Under the pieces are notes generated by a model. It searched no databases, had not been told where the DNA came from, and saw only the letters and a list, made by a program, of their open reading frames with translations. A DNA stretch of 64,000 nt from Microstegium vimineum. Its lineage: Eukaryota > Streptophyta > Magnoliopsida > Poales > Poaceae. This document shows positions 47,510 through 58,531 of the stretch, piece by piece. Within the stretch, counting starts at the first letter, position 1. Each line of letters starts with the position of its first letter. The DNA is taken from positions 744,001-808,000 of the forward strand of contig CM039140.1 in assembly GCA_022036555.1 (NCBI GenBank), read 5' to 3'. The position numbers were made by a program, and so were the translations under genes.

Positions 47510-49067
47510 ATGACGGCCGTCGCGGCGCCGCCGCCACCGCCACCGCAGCTGAGCCTGGAGGACCTCAAGGCGGTGTCGGTGCTGGGGCGCGGCGCCAAGG
47601 GCGTCGTGTTCCACGTCGTGCACGCCCCGGGTGAACCGGACGGCGAGGGTGGCGCCGCGGCCATGGCGCTCAAGACCGTCTCGCGGGACGCCGCGCGGCA
47701 CAAGAAGGCGGCCAGCGGGGACGGGGACGGCCACCGCCGGATCTGGTTCGAGCGGGACGTGCTCCTGGCGCTGCGCCACCCGCTGCTCCCTTCACTGCGC
47801 GGCGTCCTCGCCACCGACGCCGTCGTCGGCTTCGCCATCGACCGCTGCGGCGGCGGAGACCTCAACTCGCTCCGCCGGCGCCAGACCGAGAAGATGTTCT
47901 CCGACTCCGTCATACGGTACGTCCGTCCGTCCAACGGTTCATCAACGGCCTAACGAAACCGCGCGTCTCAAGCGCACCCGCACGAGACGACGGAACCAGG
48001 AGCTGCCTCACAATTTGGTGGTCGCCAATTTCTGCCCTGGTCGTTTTTTTCAGGTTCTACGCGGCGGAGCTGGTGCTGGCGCTCGAGTACCTACACAGCA
48101 TCGGCATCGTGTACCGGGACCTCAAGCCGGAGAACGTCCTCATCCAAGACAGCGGCCACATCATGCTCGTCGATTTCGATCTCTCCACGCGGCTCCCAGC
48201 GCCGCCGCAGGAGCCGGACGCGCCGGTGACCAGTCCCAAGCCGCCGACGCCTCCGGTGACCGCACCGTCGCCGAGCCGCGGGAGAGCAAGGAAGCCGGCC
48301 GGCGGGCCGCGCTGTGCTTTCCATTCCGCACAGGCAGTGCCGCGAAGCTTGCAGCGAAGCCGGCCGCGGACTCGCCGTCGCCGCTGTCCACCTCGCGGAC
48401 GGCCTCCTCGTCGTCCTCGTCCTCGACGGCGACCACGGCCTCCTCCTCCGCGGCCTCGCCGGGCGCGCGTACGCCCGCGAAGTCCAACTCGTTCGTGGGC
48501 ACGGAGGACTACGTAGCGCCGGAGATCATCGCGGGGCGCGGCCACGACTTCGCCGTGGACTGGTGGGGCCTGGGCGTGGTGCTGTACGAGATGCTCTACG
48601 GCCGCACGCCGTTCCGGGGGCAGAACCGCAAGGAGACCTTCTACCGCGTCCTCGCCAAGCAGCCGGAGCTCGTCGGCGAGCAGACGCCGCTGCGGGACCT
48701 CATCGCCCGCCTCCTCGAGAAGGACCCCGAGAAGCGCGTCGGCGCGCGCGGCGTCAAGGCCCACCCCTTCTTCCGCGGCGTCGACTGGGACCGCATCCTG
48801 CAGGTGGCGCGCCCACCCTTCATCCCGACGCCGCCGCCGCAGGACGAGGACGGCGACGAGGCGCTCGACGTCGAGAAGGTCGTCCGCGAGGTGTTCGCGT
48901 CCAATGAAGCCGAGGCCGCAAAGGCGGGCGAGGGCGAGGGAGAGGGCGGGAAGGCCTCCTCGCCTGTGGCGGACGGAGGCCGTGCCGGGGCGACGGCGAC
49001 GGGAGGAGAGATCAGTCCAAAGATGGTGATTTCTCCGTGTTTTTCTGAGCTATTTATTCTATTTTGA
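47510..49067 (+). pseudogene. OXI1: OXI1-type AGC (AGCVIII/AGC2) Ser/Thr kinase with a frameshift
   Basis: Exon 1 (47510-47916) and exon 2 (48054-49067) join across a 137-nt GT..AG intron. Motifs in order: Gly loop LGRGAKGVVF (26-34), Lys55 in MALK, catalytic RDLKPEN (Asp158), and DFDLS (176-180), the DFD in place of DFG that marks plant AGCVIII kinases. A long Ser/Pro insertion follows, then SFVGTEDYVAPE, DFAVDWWGLGVVLYEMLYG and RPPFIPTPPP. The order and wording match Arabidopsis OXI1, a kinase downstream of reactive oxygen and PDK1. From exon 2 to about 48240 the coding frame is that of 48055. From about 48290 onward it is the frame ending at 49065, one base out. No plausible intron fits in the 50-60 bp available, so a 1-nt loss (or 2-nt gain) in the insertion is inferred. 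The unshifted product would stop at 48514 without an activation loop. A sequencing or assembly error is a real alternative. Confidence 0.8.
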
Positions 49068-50739
49068 TTTGTTGTTTCTTTTTGTTTTTTTAATAATTTA
49101 AATACTACTGCTAGTAGTTATTTATGGAGTATTTCTTCTCCTTAAGGATTGTAGTAGTATGAACATGATGGGATTTAGCAACTGGGATTAGGAGTGAGTA
49201 CGGCGCAATGGCCGGTGGAGTACATAAATTAATTAAAGATGTGCTCCTTGTTCAATGGGTATAGTCACTATAGTTTTTTTCTCTCTCTCTCTCTCCTTTT
49301 GTTTTTCATTTCTTCTTTGTTGGATACTTTGCTTCGTACATAATGAATAATAATGATGATAGCGCAATTGTGTGCTCAAGTGTAAATACTCTGTATATAG
49401 CGTGCAGCTGGATTCGTTGAACTATAATATACTTTTATTAAAAGAATTAGGATTTTGTTTCTATGGGTGATGATTATTCCTAAAGCATATACAGTGTGTA
49501 ATTCTTCTTATTGTGGAGTATTGGTACCGCTCAATTTTCTCGTCAGAGTTCTTTAATTCCTGTATGAAGTTGTGCATTCTGAACAGTGTCAAGATAGGAT
49601 GCGGAGGAATCTACTCCGGTCGAATTCCAAACCCAGAGATTGGCGATGGCAGCTACTACTGTAAAGCACTGAACTGAAGCGCACACATGCGGACGCTGCT
49701 GCTGCCTTCCGGGCCCGGGCTCTCGGTGGAGCAGCAGCATGTTCTGTTCGAGCTGTTCGAGCCAGGGCACCATGCTGCTGTGGGGCTCTGCCCATCGGCA
49801 CGCGGTTTGTTATTGTTAGTTCCAGGGCACCATGCTGCTCGCTGCACCCCCTGCCTGCCTCACGCGGCCATGACCATGAGACTTCGATGCCCAAACCGCG
49901 GCAGCCCAGGTGCTCTGACGATTCAGATCCTTCAGCGGCGGTGTCAAGAACAAGACGACGGAATTGTAGTAGACCGCCACGCCACCTGCTCTCTAGCCTA
50001 GCCCGGAATATTAGCAGGCAGCAGATAGTAGAGTACAGTGCTCTACTTATATGCCATGACAATGGCGTGATACCATTGAATCGAATCGAATAGAATAGAA
50101 TATATCGTCTTCGTCGTCCCGAGGCCACCAACTAACTATTCCTTCCCCACAGCCACAGCCAACAGGGGGTGGTGACGCCGCGGTGGCGACGATGGTGGCC
50201 TTGTGCCACCGCCCATCGTCCCACGAGCTGCGCGTGTGCGTGTGTCGTCGATCGTCATGGAGTGCGTGCGTGTGCGTTATCCTATCCCCGACCCCAGCGA
50301 CTCCCCCCATCATATCCCGTGCCGTGACACCACTCGCTCCGACGACCCATTCGGCGTCCCTGCCCGCACGGCCGGCGATTATTCATTCAACTACCTGCAG
50401 CCACGGATTTGGAAAGGTGGCAAACCTCCGCACGGGCGCCATCTGCCCCTGCCAAAGAGTGCGTGCACGCCAGGTCATGTTGCCCTCATTTCTTACGGAG
50501 TCATGGGGACTGCAATAATCTACAGTACTATCCTAACTCCATTGACCATTCTTGTAATACCCAAGAGCAGTACTATCTACGGAGTATGTCCTAAAGAAAA
50601 ATAATACATTTCTTAATTCATCTAATGACGTTTATTTGATATAAAAAATATTTATATTTTTAAGCTATAGTTGATTAAATTTGTGGTATACTAAATTATC
50701 ATAATATTATAGAATTGTATTTTTCTTGAGATGGAGGTA
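49068..50739. other. 3' flank of kinase gene and intergenic DNA
   Basis: A (CT)n run lies at 49281-49297. A 60-bp-period duplication of CCAGGGCACCATGCTGCT occurs at 49762 and 49822. Long frames on the minus strand at 49543-50131 have no recognisable domain. A GAATC/GAATA short repeat lies at 50079-50101. Confidence 0.5.
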
Positions 50740-50995
50740 CTCCATCCATCTCTAAATAGAAGTTTTTTTCGAGGAGCTATTTTTTTTTAACTTTGATCAA
50801 TTATACATATAAAATAATATAAATATTTATAATATATAATTAGTAGCATTATTAGATAGGTTATTGAATATACTTTTATAATAAATTTATTTAGAGATAT
50901 AAATATTACACGTATTTCTATAAACCTAATTAAAATTTAAAAATTTAATCTGCATGTATATCATAATAATATATTTTTTTGTAGAGAGGGAGTAG
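50740..50995. mobile_element. Stowaway-type MITE, degenerate
   Basis: The left end TA-CTCCATCCATCTCTAAATAG and right end TTGTAGAGAGGGAGTA are inverted, and the AT-rich body includes AACTTTGATCAATTATACA, as in related MITEs. Non-coding. Confidence 0.65.
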
Positions 50996-51510
50996 TAATT
51001 TGTGTTGTTGCTTCTCGTATTCATTCAGATCTGGTGATGCGATGTTTCTATTTCAGAATTTTGCACTCCGATGTGTATAGTAGTATATATATATTTGGAT
51101 GTACGTACCATAGGATTACGTATATATCTGCTCCAGCTCTTTATTTATACCCTTATTACAGTATTACGCAGCAAGTTACTAAGTTAGCAACAGATCGAGC
51201 ATTATTAGCAGGAGGTTGACTGAGACATGCCTACATATAACAAAGGAACGGAGCATCGTACGTTACGTAGCAACAGCAGCCAACTCGGAACGGAGCATCT
51301 CGGCTGGATCACTCTCTCCTCTTCTCCAGGTCTCGTCGCCGTTCCCTGACGTCAGACGGGCTCGTCGGCTACCGCAGAGGAGAGAGGGCACCGCCCCATG
51401 ACATCACCCTCGAAGACCCCCAACCGATGCCGCGCGCCTAGATGCCGCTGCCGCACACCCTGCTAGCGTCCAAGGCGACGAGATGCCACTCCCGTGCACG
51501 CCCTGCTACG
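50996..51510. other. Intergenic flank, target region of the hAT insertion
   Basis: No gene is recognised. The last 120 bp carry a local duplication, GCAC-CCTGCTA-GCGTCC (51457-51472) and GCACGCCCTGCTACGCGTCC (51496-51515), into whose second copy the hAT element inserted. Confidence 0.45.
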
Positions 51511-54500
51511 CGTCCGACCAGGGGCGGAGCTATATGCTGCAGCATACCCTGCGTTGCTACGATGTACAGGAGTAAATATACGTATTTTGTTAAAAAAAAG
51601 AGAGAAAACAACACCGCGAGTAGCATCTGTCGTTGCGTCAGCGACATCAGGCCGGCCCAGTAGTCACGGCCCAACCCAGCAACGGAAACAGATAGGTCTC
51701 GTACAATTCGCGTCGCTTGACTCGCCGGCTCGCCGCCACTCGTGTCGTTCGGTTTTCCCCATCGGCAGACCGCAGACGGCAGTTGCCCAGATCGGAGATC
51801 GCCTGATCGTCACCTTCGACTCCGGGATCGCCAGGCATCGAGCAAGTTTGTTCAGGACGCAAAGCATGAAGGCATCGCCAGCCATTCAGGACGCAAGCAC
51901 CAAGAGACGCAAAGCACCAAACAGCCGCAAAGTAAGTATATTTTATTAGATGTGACTTCCAATTTTTTTAGTTGTAATTTGCAATGATGATCCATGCAAA
52001 TTTTTGATTCAGTTCACTCAAGAAATTATTTGGCGTTGTTGTTCTTTGTAAAATTCATGCAGTTATGAAGAGAGACGGGGACATTGCATCTCTTTATCGG
52101 AAGCATGAAGCAAAAAGGAAGGCAGCGGCGGCGGCAGCGGCTGCTACTTCTAATCATTCTCCTAATTCGATTGTACCTGTGGTGGAACAGCAGACTCGTG
52201 AGAGAGTAGTTGAGGAAACTGAAAATAATGTGGTACCGCCACCGCCACGACCACAGCCGCCTTCAGCTCAACCGGTTTATGATATCAATCGTCTTTCACA
52301 TGATCCAGGTGAAAGACGTCCCATTCGTAGTTATCCAGTTAAGGATCAAGATGCAATTCGGAGAGCATATATTACTAAAGGTCCATTTAAACCCTTTGCA
52401 CATGATTTTCCGAAAACATGGATTTCAGGACAAAATCGCCAATTCAATTTTTGTTGGATGTACAATCATGAATGGCTTGAGTATAGTATTAAGAAGGATG
52501 CTGCATTTTGCTTTATATGCTACTTGTTTAAGAAGGGCAGTGGGTCGGAGGCATTTACTGTTGATGGCTGGAATAATTGGAATATAGGAGAGCCTGCACT
52601 TCTTAAACATTTGGGTTCCAAGGCACATATTGCAGCTCAAGAGAGGTACATTGGCTTTATAAATCCCAAGGTAGCAATGGATTATAATATTCAGAAGTGG
52701 AGTGATGAGGATCTTCGACTTTATAAGAAACGATTGACATTTTCACTTAGGTGTATCAAGTTTCTTTTGCATCAAGGGTTGGCATTTCGTGGACATGATG
52801 AAAGTAAAGAATCTAGCAACAGAGGGAACTTCATTGAACTTTTGAAATTTCTTGCTGGAAATAGTGAAGAAGTCAACAAGTATGTTTTGGACAATGCTCC
52901 AGGTAATTGTACCTTAACTAGCCCGGACATACAAAAGCAAATTATTCACTGTTGTGCCCTAGAAACTAGAAAGAAAATAATTGAAGAACTTGGTGATGAG
53001 CCCTTTGCAATTTTAGCCGATGAGTCTAGTGATATATCACATAAAGAACAACTAGCTCTTTGCTTGCGTTATGTTGATAAATTGGGAAGGCCATGTGAGC
53101 ATTTTATTGGAGTTGTTCATGTAGATGATACTACCTCTCTATCACTGAAGAGTGCAATTGAAGCTTTACTTGTTAGTCATGGCTTGAGTTTGACTCAAAT
53201 CCGTGGTCAAGGATATGATGGGGCTAGCAATATGAAAGGAGATATTAAAGGGCTGAAAACATTGATCATGCAAGATTCACCTTCTGCTTATTATATTCAT
53301 TGTTTTGCTCATCAACTCCAATTGGTTCTTGTGGCTGTTGCTAAGGGAAATACAGATTGCAGCTCCTTTTTTGATCAAGTATCTATCTTATTGAATATTA
53401 TTGGGGTTTCTTGTAAGCGTCATGACATGCTTAGAAAAGCTAGGCTTGAGAATATCAAGAAAGCACTTGACTGTGGTGAAATTGAATCTGGAACTGGATT
53501 ACATCAAGAAATGGGTTTGTCTAGGCCTGGAGATACTCGATGGGGATCTCATTACAAAACTATATGCAGCATCCTTACTATGTATGAATCAATCCATGAT
53601 GTACTGGTTGATCTTGGGGATGATCCTACATATAAGGATGATTGGACCAAAATACATTTTGTGACGGGAGCATTTGAGACCTTTGAGTTTGTTTTCTTTG
53701 TACATTTAATGTATATTATTCTTGGATACACAAATGAGTTATCTGAGTGTCTACAAAGAAGGGAGCAAGATATTCTCAATGCAATATCACTTGTTAATGT
53801 GGCAAAGAAAAGAATGCAACAATTGAGGTCTGATGGTTGGAATACTTTTCTTGAGAAGGTCACCTCATTTTGTGATAAACATGGTGTTGATGTTCCTGCT
53901 ATGGATGGTGTTTATGTTCCTTATGGAAAATCAACAAGGAAAGCTCGTGCTCGAAAGCAAACCAATGATGATCACTTCAGAAGAGAAGTATATATTGGTG
54001 TCATTGATCAAATAAGTCAAGAACTTGATAATCGGTTTGATGAGATCAATATGGAGTTGTTGTCTTGTATGGTGGCATTCAATCCTTCTAAATCGTTTGA
54101 GTCTTTTGATGCGCAGAAGCTACGCAGACTAGCTGAGTTCTACCCAAAGGACTTCTCAAAAAATAATTTGCGCAGACTTGAATTGCAGCTAGATAATTAT
54201 ATTGATGACATCAAGCAAGATGATAGATTCAAAGGTCTAGAAAATATTGTTGATCTCTCAGTTAAGCTTGTTCAAACGAAGAGACATAAAGTGTATGATA
54301 TGGTTTATGAGCTTCTCAAATTGGTGCTGCTTCTACCTGTGGCAACAGCAAGTGTTGAAAGGGTATTTTCTGCATTGGTTTTAGTGAAAACAAAAACCCG
54401 AAACAAGATGGGAGATAGTCTTCTGGATGATTGTCTCGTCACTTTCATTGAGCGAGATATTTTCTTTGAAGTTGATGAAGATGACATAATTGAGACATTT

Positions 54501-54766
54501 ATGTCCCTTCGAACGCGTCGAATAAACTCATCAGCAAGATAACATTGTAAGTCTCTAGTGCTCTATATGAATATATTTGAATTATCAGTTTGGCTTTTGA
54601 AACTATTTATATTGTATTTAGTGGATATGATTTCTAATTAATCCATGATTTTAAACCTTATTACAACCTTATTACCGAATTGGAAAGTGGATTTTCTGAA
54701 TTGCGTATGAAATTTTTTGAGAAGCATACCCTGACCCAAAATTCTAGATTCGCCACTGCGTCCGAC
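51511..54766 (+). mobile_element. Intact hAT transposon with 8-bp target duplication
   Basis: The element spans 51519-54758 (3,240 bp). It is flanked by identical 8-bp CGTCCGAC at 51511-51518 and 54759-54766, the target length of hAT elements. Terminal inverted repeats are CAGGGGCGGAGCTA at the left and CAGTGGCGAATCTA (reverse complement of the right end), matching at 11 of 14 positions. AGCATACCCTG lies just inside both ends as a subterminal motif. It contains one long uninterrupted transposase frame. The perfect target duplication and open frame suggest a young, possibly active element. Confidence 0.93.
52065..54542 (+). CDS. hAT transposase (TTF-type zinc finger / DUF4371 / hAT dimerisation)
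   Basis: The frame encodes 825 residues without interruption, the usual size for this group. An Ala/Pro-rich start precedes a TTF-type zinc-finger region (about 95-195; CFICYLF, LLKHLGSKAH). A DUF4371-like RNase-H-fold catalytic core follows with ILADESSDISHKEQ (Asp319) and GQGYDGASNMKG (Asp385), then CFAHQLQLVL, RPGDTRWGSHYKT, a large insertion, and the hAT dimerisation region with VATASVERVFSAL (about 758-770). The enzyme would bind the element's ends and catalyse cut-and-paste transposition in the nucleus. A 5' UTR intron is possible: donor AAA|GTAAGT at about 51932, acceptor TGCAG|TT at about 52062. Homologues are often annotated as zinc finger MYM-type protein 1-like. Confidence 0.93.
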   Translation: MKRDGDIASLYRKHEAKRKAAAAAAAATSNHSPNSIVPVVEQQTRERVVEETENNVVPPPPRPQPPSAQPVYDINRLSHDPGERRPIRSYPVKDQDAIRRAYITKGPFKPFAHDFPKTWISGQNRQFNFCWMYNHEWLEYSIKKDAAFCFICYLFKKGSGSEAFTVDGWNNWNIGEPALLKHLGSKAHIAAQERYIGFINPKVAMDYNIQKWSDEDLRLYKKRLTFSLRCIKFLLHQGLAFRGHDESKESSNRGNFIELLKFLAGNSEEVNKYVLDNAPGNCTLTSPDIQKQIIHCCALETRKKIIEELGDEPFAILADESSDISHKEQLALCLRYVDKLGRPCEHFIGVVHVDDTTSLSLKSAIEALLVSHGLSLTQIRGQGYDGASNMKGDIKGLKTLIMQDSPSAYYIHCFAHQLQLVLVAVAKGNTDCSSFFDQVSILLNIIGVSCKRHDMLRKARLENIKKALDCGEIESGTGLHQEMGLSRPGDTRWGSHYKTICSILTMYESIHDVLVDLGDDPTYKDDWTKIHFVTGAFETFEFVFFVHLMYIILGYTNELSECLQRREQDILNAISLVNVAKKRMQQLRSDGWNTFLEKVTSFCDKHGVDVPAMDGVYVPYGKSTRKARARKQTNDDHFRREVYIGVIDQISQELDNRFDEINMELLSCMVAFNPSKSFESFDAQKLRRLAEFYPKDFSKNNLRRLELQLDNYIDDIKQDDRFKGLENIVDLSVKLVQTKRHKVYDMVYELLKLVLLLPVATASVERVFSALVLVKTKTRNKMGDSLLDDCLVTFIERDIFFEVDEDDIIETFMSLRTRRINSSAR

Positions 54767-56888
54767 GAGCGCCGGAGTGGACCGTGAGTAGAGCGGCGCC
54801 GCGTGGGCTGCGGTGGTACCCTCTGCCTGTGCCTAAATACTTTTTTTATGGAAAAAAAAACTTTTGAGTTCCCCCACTCACAACACACTACACACACAAA
54901 TAGTAGAGCTATAAAAATTATCCCAGTCAAACTAATTTAAAAGTCGACCAAAATTATAGGGACTAATTTCTCACATTTATGCCTTCAATAAAAAATTTCT
55001 ACGAAAATACTAGTACATATTTAGTATTATGAATAGTTATAATATTTTATTTAACTTTAGTTAAAATTTAAGTTATTTCACTCTTCAAAAAACAAGAATT
55101 GCTTTCTCTTTTGACAAAGATATATAGCCCACATCACCATGATTTTCAACATTAGAACTATAAAACAAGAAACCGAGTAGTAATAAAAGTTTCTCCAGTT
55201 CTCAAAACTGAATAAGTTTGATCTTCTAACTGGCTTTTAAAGTATCTTTCCATTTTCTAAAAAAATCAAAAAAATCTAGGTTGACAACTAAACATCATAA
55301 ATTATTAAAACTAATAATATTTTTATTTTGAAATGTTGCAAATATTATTTAGAGTCATCTTGATCTTATTTGTTTTCCATTCTAAATAAAAATGAGCTCA
55401 ACTACGAGCTGCAATAAAGACATAGCAACTGAAAGTCGGTTCTGAATAATATGTAGATCCTAAATAGGTACTGTAGGTAATATTTTTCTTCTAGAAAAAT
55501 AGGTACTAACTTCATATTGTGTTGGATTAAAATGATTTATTTATGATATTTAATAGTATAGTAAATCACATTTTCTTATTTTGCAAAATAGAAAACTACG
55601 TAACTAAAACTTCTCCCGTTACGAGAATTGGAGGATGCCCATTATATCTTGTTTCGTAATTTGAGATTAAATAGGTTGTAGGTTGGATAACAATAATGAC
55701 TATGGTCATTCGCACTACTTTAACATTACTTTTCAATGAATCACCAATATTTTGTTTCTCTGAGCAAATCAGCATAAGTATTTAGGATAAACTAAATTAC
55801 AGTGAAACATATATAGGACGTTTATTTTATTTTCTTGGCAAGGATGGCAGTACGGCGCGGCTTCTCTTCTGCCGCTGCGGCGCTGCCTACCTAACAAGGC
55901 AACAACACCAGCTGTTCGTGGGTGACTGACCACGTTGCGATGCTTTTTATCCCTTCTCACGAACCGAAGACACGCATACAAAACACGACGATTTCCTGGT
56001 ACTTGAGGCTACTTGCTGTGCACTTGCATCATGCCATGTGAATAATGTGGCTTTTCTGCCAATCTGCCGTGTGGACTAGTCCTGATATATATACTTTTCT
56101 CTCCCACGCTTTAATTTCTTATAAACCGTTAATCATCACAGCTGACAGTTGAAGAACACGCAGTCAAGTGCATTGGTGGTAGTATAACTAACACAACAAC
56201 GTGGCTGCACGGTATATTATTACTCCCCTAGTCCCCTGGACTTTCCTCTCAACCTCCTTTTTCTCGCTTGCACAGCAAGGCGTACGCACGCCACGCACGT
56301 CGTCGATAGCTGCTCGCTGCCGTGCGTTTCCTTGGCGACCAAGGCCGTACATGCATGCGACGGAGGTCAAACCCTACGAATCTGCTGCAACGCATGCAGT
56401 GATGCGATGTCTAGAAGGTCAAACTATACGGGCGATCGAAACAGTACGTACAGCACGCCACTTCTAGAAGGTCATCCGCGCTGTACGTGTACATATACAC
56501 ACTCTATATATGTATATGTACCATGTACGCGGCTTGATGGTGACGCCGTACGTACTGCAGCTGACCTGATTTTATTTTAATTAATTAAATTAATCTGGCC
56601 GGCTATTAGTTTGTGTCATCTGATCATGCGTACGTCCTCTTGATAAAATACTATCTTTAACACTCGACTGGATCGCTCGTACGTACGTCGGCAATAATGC
56701 CCTAGATAGGGCTGCTAGCTCTACCTGCGCCTCAATGCGTCAGCGAGTGGTCAACGTCAAGCCATTTGCTGTTTTTTTTTTCTTTTGAAAAAAAGACAAA
56801 GCCAGTGGCTTTGGTCTGGATTAGGCCCTAACCTAATTAATCTGGATGCATGGACAGATGTGATGTCATTGCATTTGTCACCGCGTTC
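54767..56888. other. Intergenic AT-rich DNA
   Basis: No coding region is recognised. The first 80 bp continue the GC-rich target sequence of the hAT element. 54840-55800 is AT-rich with no clear element boundaries. 55840-56570 has short GC-richer patches with only short frames. Confidence 0.5.
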
Positions 56889-57044
56889 CGGTGGCGGAGC
56901 TAGAGCAAATTCGAGGAGGTGCGCTTGCCTTGTGGGTGTGTAGACTTTTATTATATGAGTGCAAATATGGTGAAAATTTAGACACTTTCACTGCTTTTTC
57001 AAATTTTTGTGGGACCCATAGTCTACTATATAGATCCGCCCATG
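56889..57044. mobile_element. Miniature non-autonomous hAT-like element
   Basis: The left end CGGTGGCGGAGCTA and right end (reverse complement) CATGGGCGGATCTA are inverted relatives of the ends of the intact hAT at 51519-54758 (CAGGGGCGGAGCTA). Length is 156 bp with no coding. Flanks CCGCGTTC and CCGTTCCT look like a mutated target duplication sharing CCG..TTC. Confidence 0.6.
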
Positions 57045-58531
57045 CCGTTCCTGCCGGACAGTTGGGTGGCACATGCACGACTTGTCTATTTCAAGGGAAA
57101 GGAAAGGAAAACACGGGCAAAAGGCCCATTATGCCAAAGCGGGCCATGGACACATCGGCCTCCATATTGGACTTGTTTGATGCGGTCTCTCCTTTCGTGG
57201 AGACGGAATAAGGAACCAGAGGGAGGCAGCAGATCCGCAAATGGGACACTCTCCTGCGAAAAATGCAGTGCCGCTGCCAACCGGGAGCACTCACCCCGCG
57301 ACCGCGAGACATCAGTGGAGGCTGCGCTAGCCAACATGTTTTCCATCTTTCCTGATTCCTTCCCACCTGAAACATATTTTTCTTGTTGGAGTCTGTTGCC
57401 TAGTTTCAGTGGAACCTTTTGTTTGCCACTTTGCATGTAACTGCATAACCATTTGCTGACACTCATGCACTTTCTCATATAGAAAAATAGATGGAGAAAA
57501 GATCTCACATAGTCACATACTCACACATGTGTAACAATAGCTTCTCAACAACAGAAAATGCCACCCCCGTTCACACGATGCCGTGATGCACGAAAGAGCC
57601 TATCTGACGCCCGACATGGCGTCACTGAATCACCAACACTTGGTTGCACCTTTAAACGTGTGTACAAAAGGTATCACAAAAAATGATGAATGGATAGTTG
57701 CTAGAATGCAAATTTTGAGCTTAAAACAATCCTTGTGCAAAGAGAAACCCAAAAGAAAAAAAATAAAGAAAAATCAGCACGTAAAGACCATGACTATTCA
57801 CATCGCGTCCCAAAGCAGATCATCATAACTCACTGACTGCAATTTTCAAACATAAAATGGCATCCGTTCCCAATGCCAGTTCAATGATCATTATATAGTT
57901 CAGTATACTTGGGACTGGTAGTTCTTCCATTCTATTTGTGCTGTATATATCAGTAATAATACTAAGGTAGTTGTGTAGCAGTAGCACCATATAAACAATA
58001 GATGTTGTGAATACATGGATTGACTTTCTAATTAGACTATCCATGCCAGTATTTTAGTACAGGCTGATCTGTATAACCAACTAGAACGCCACCTCTTCTC
58101 AGTGCACAGCCAAGCCATTAGAGATTCAGAGAAACAGCCAAACAATCAGAAAATAGCATGGTGCCAAGAAACCAACTAAAGCTGTGCACAGACCAAACAT
58201 TCAAAACACGTTTTCACACAGCATCACTGGAATTTCTCAGGTTTGTCGCATCGCTGCTAGCAATCAAGGCAAACTGATGTTGCTGAAGGACCTTATAAAT
58301 TTGGCAACAGTAGCAGCAGACAGTAACCCAATAGCAACTTTACTGCCATTTAGTACAGAATTAGTTTGGATTAACCTGAAGTTTGCAAATTTGCACAGCA
58401 GATATGAATTCCATGCAATCTAAAAGGTTATGTATCCTCTGATCGAACTATCCTGAGACTATAAAACAACTGGATTCAATATTCACATACAAGAGTGTAC
58501 AAAGAAACAGCCAAGCAGGACAGAGTGCAGT
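57045..58531. other. Intergenic, including the 3' flank of the Ycf20-like gene
   Basis: No domain-bearing frame is seen. The part nearest 58531 presumably includes the Ycf20-like 3' UTR on the minus strand. Confidence 0.5.

Noticed and set aside
48228..48290. A mini-intron explaining the OXI1 frame change
   Set aside because: GT and AG dinucleotides exist, but the span (about 50 nt) is below the usual plant intron minimum and lacks an AT- or T-rich body.
48057..48764. 235-codon minus-strand frame opposite the kinase
   Set aside because: It is the antisense shadow of the GC-rich kinase exon 2.
49589..50131. 180-codon minus-strand frame
   Set aside because: No domain; it contains the duplicated 18-bp unit and otherwise looks random.
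56891..57211. 106-codon plus-strand frame beginning in the mini-hAT
   Set aside because: The start lies in a non-coding transposon end and the rest shows no family resemblance.
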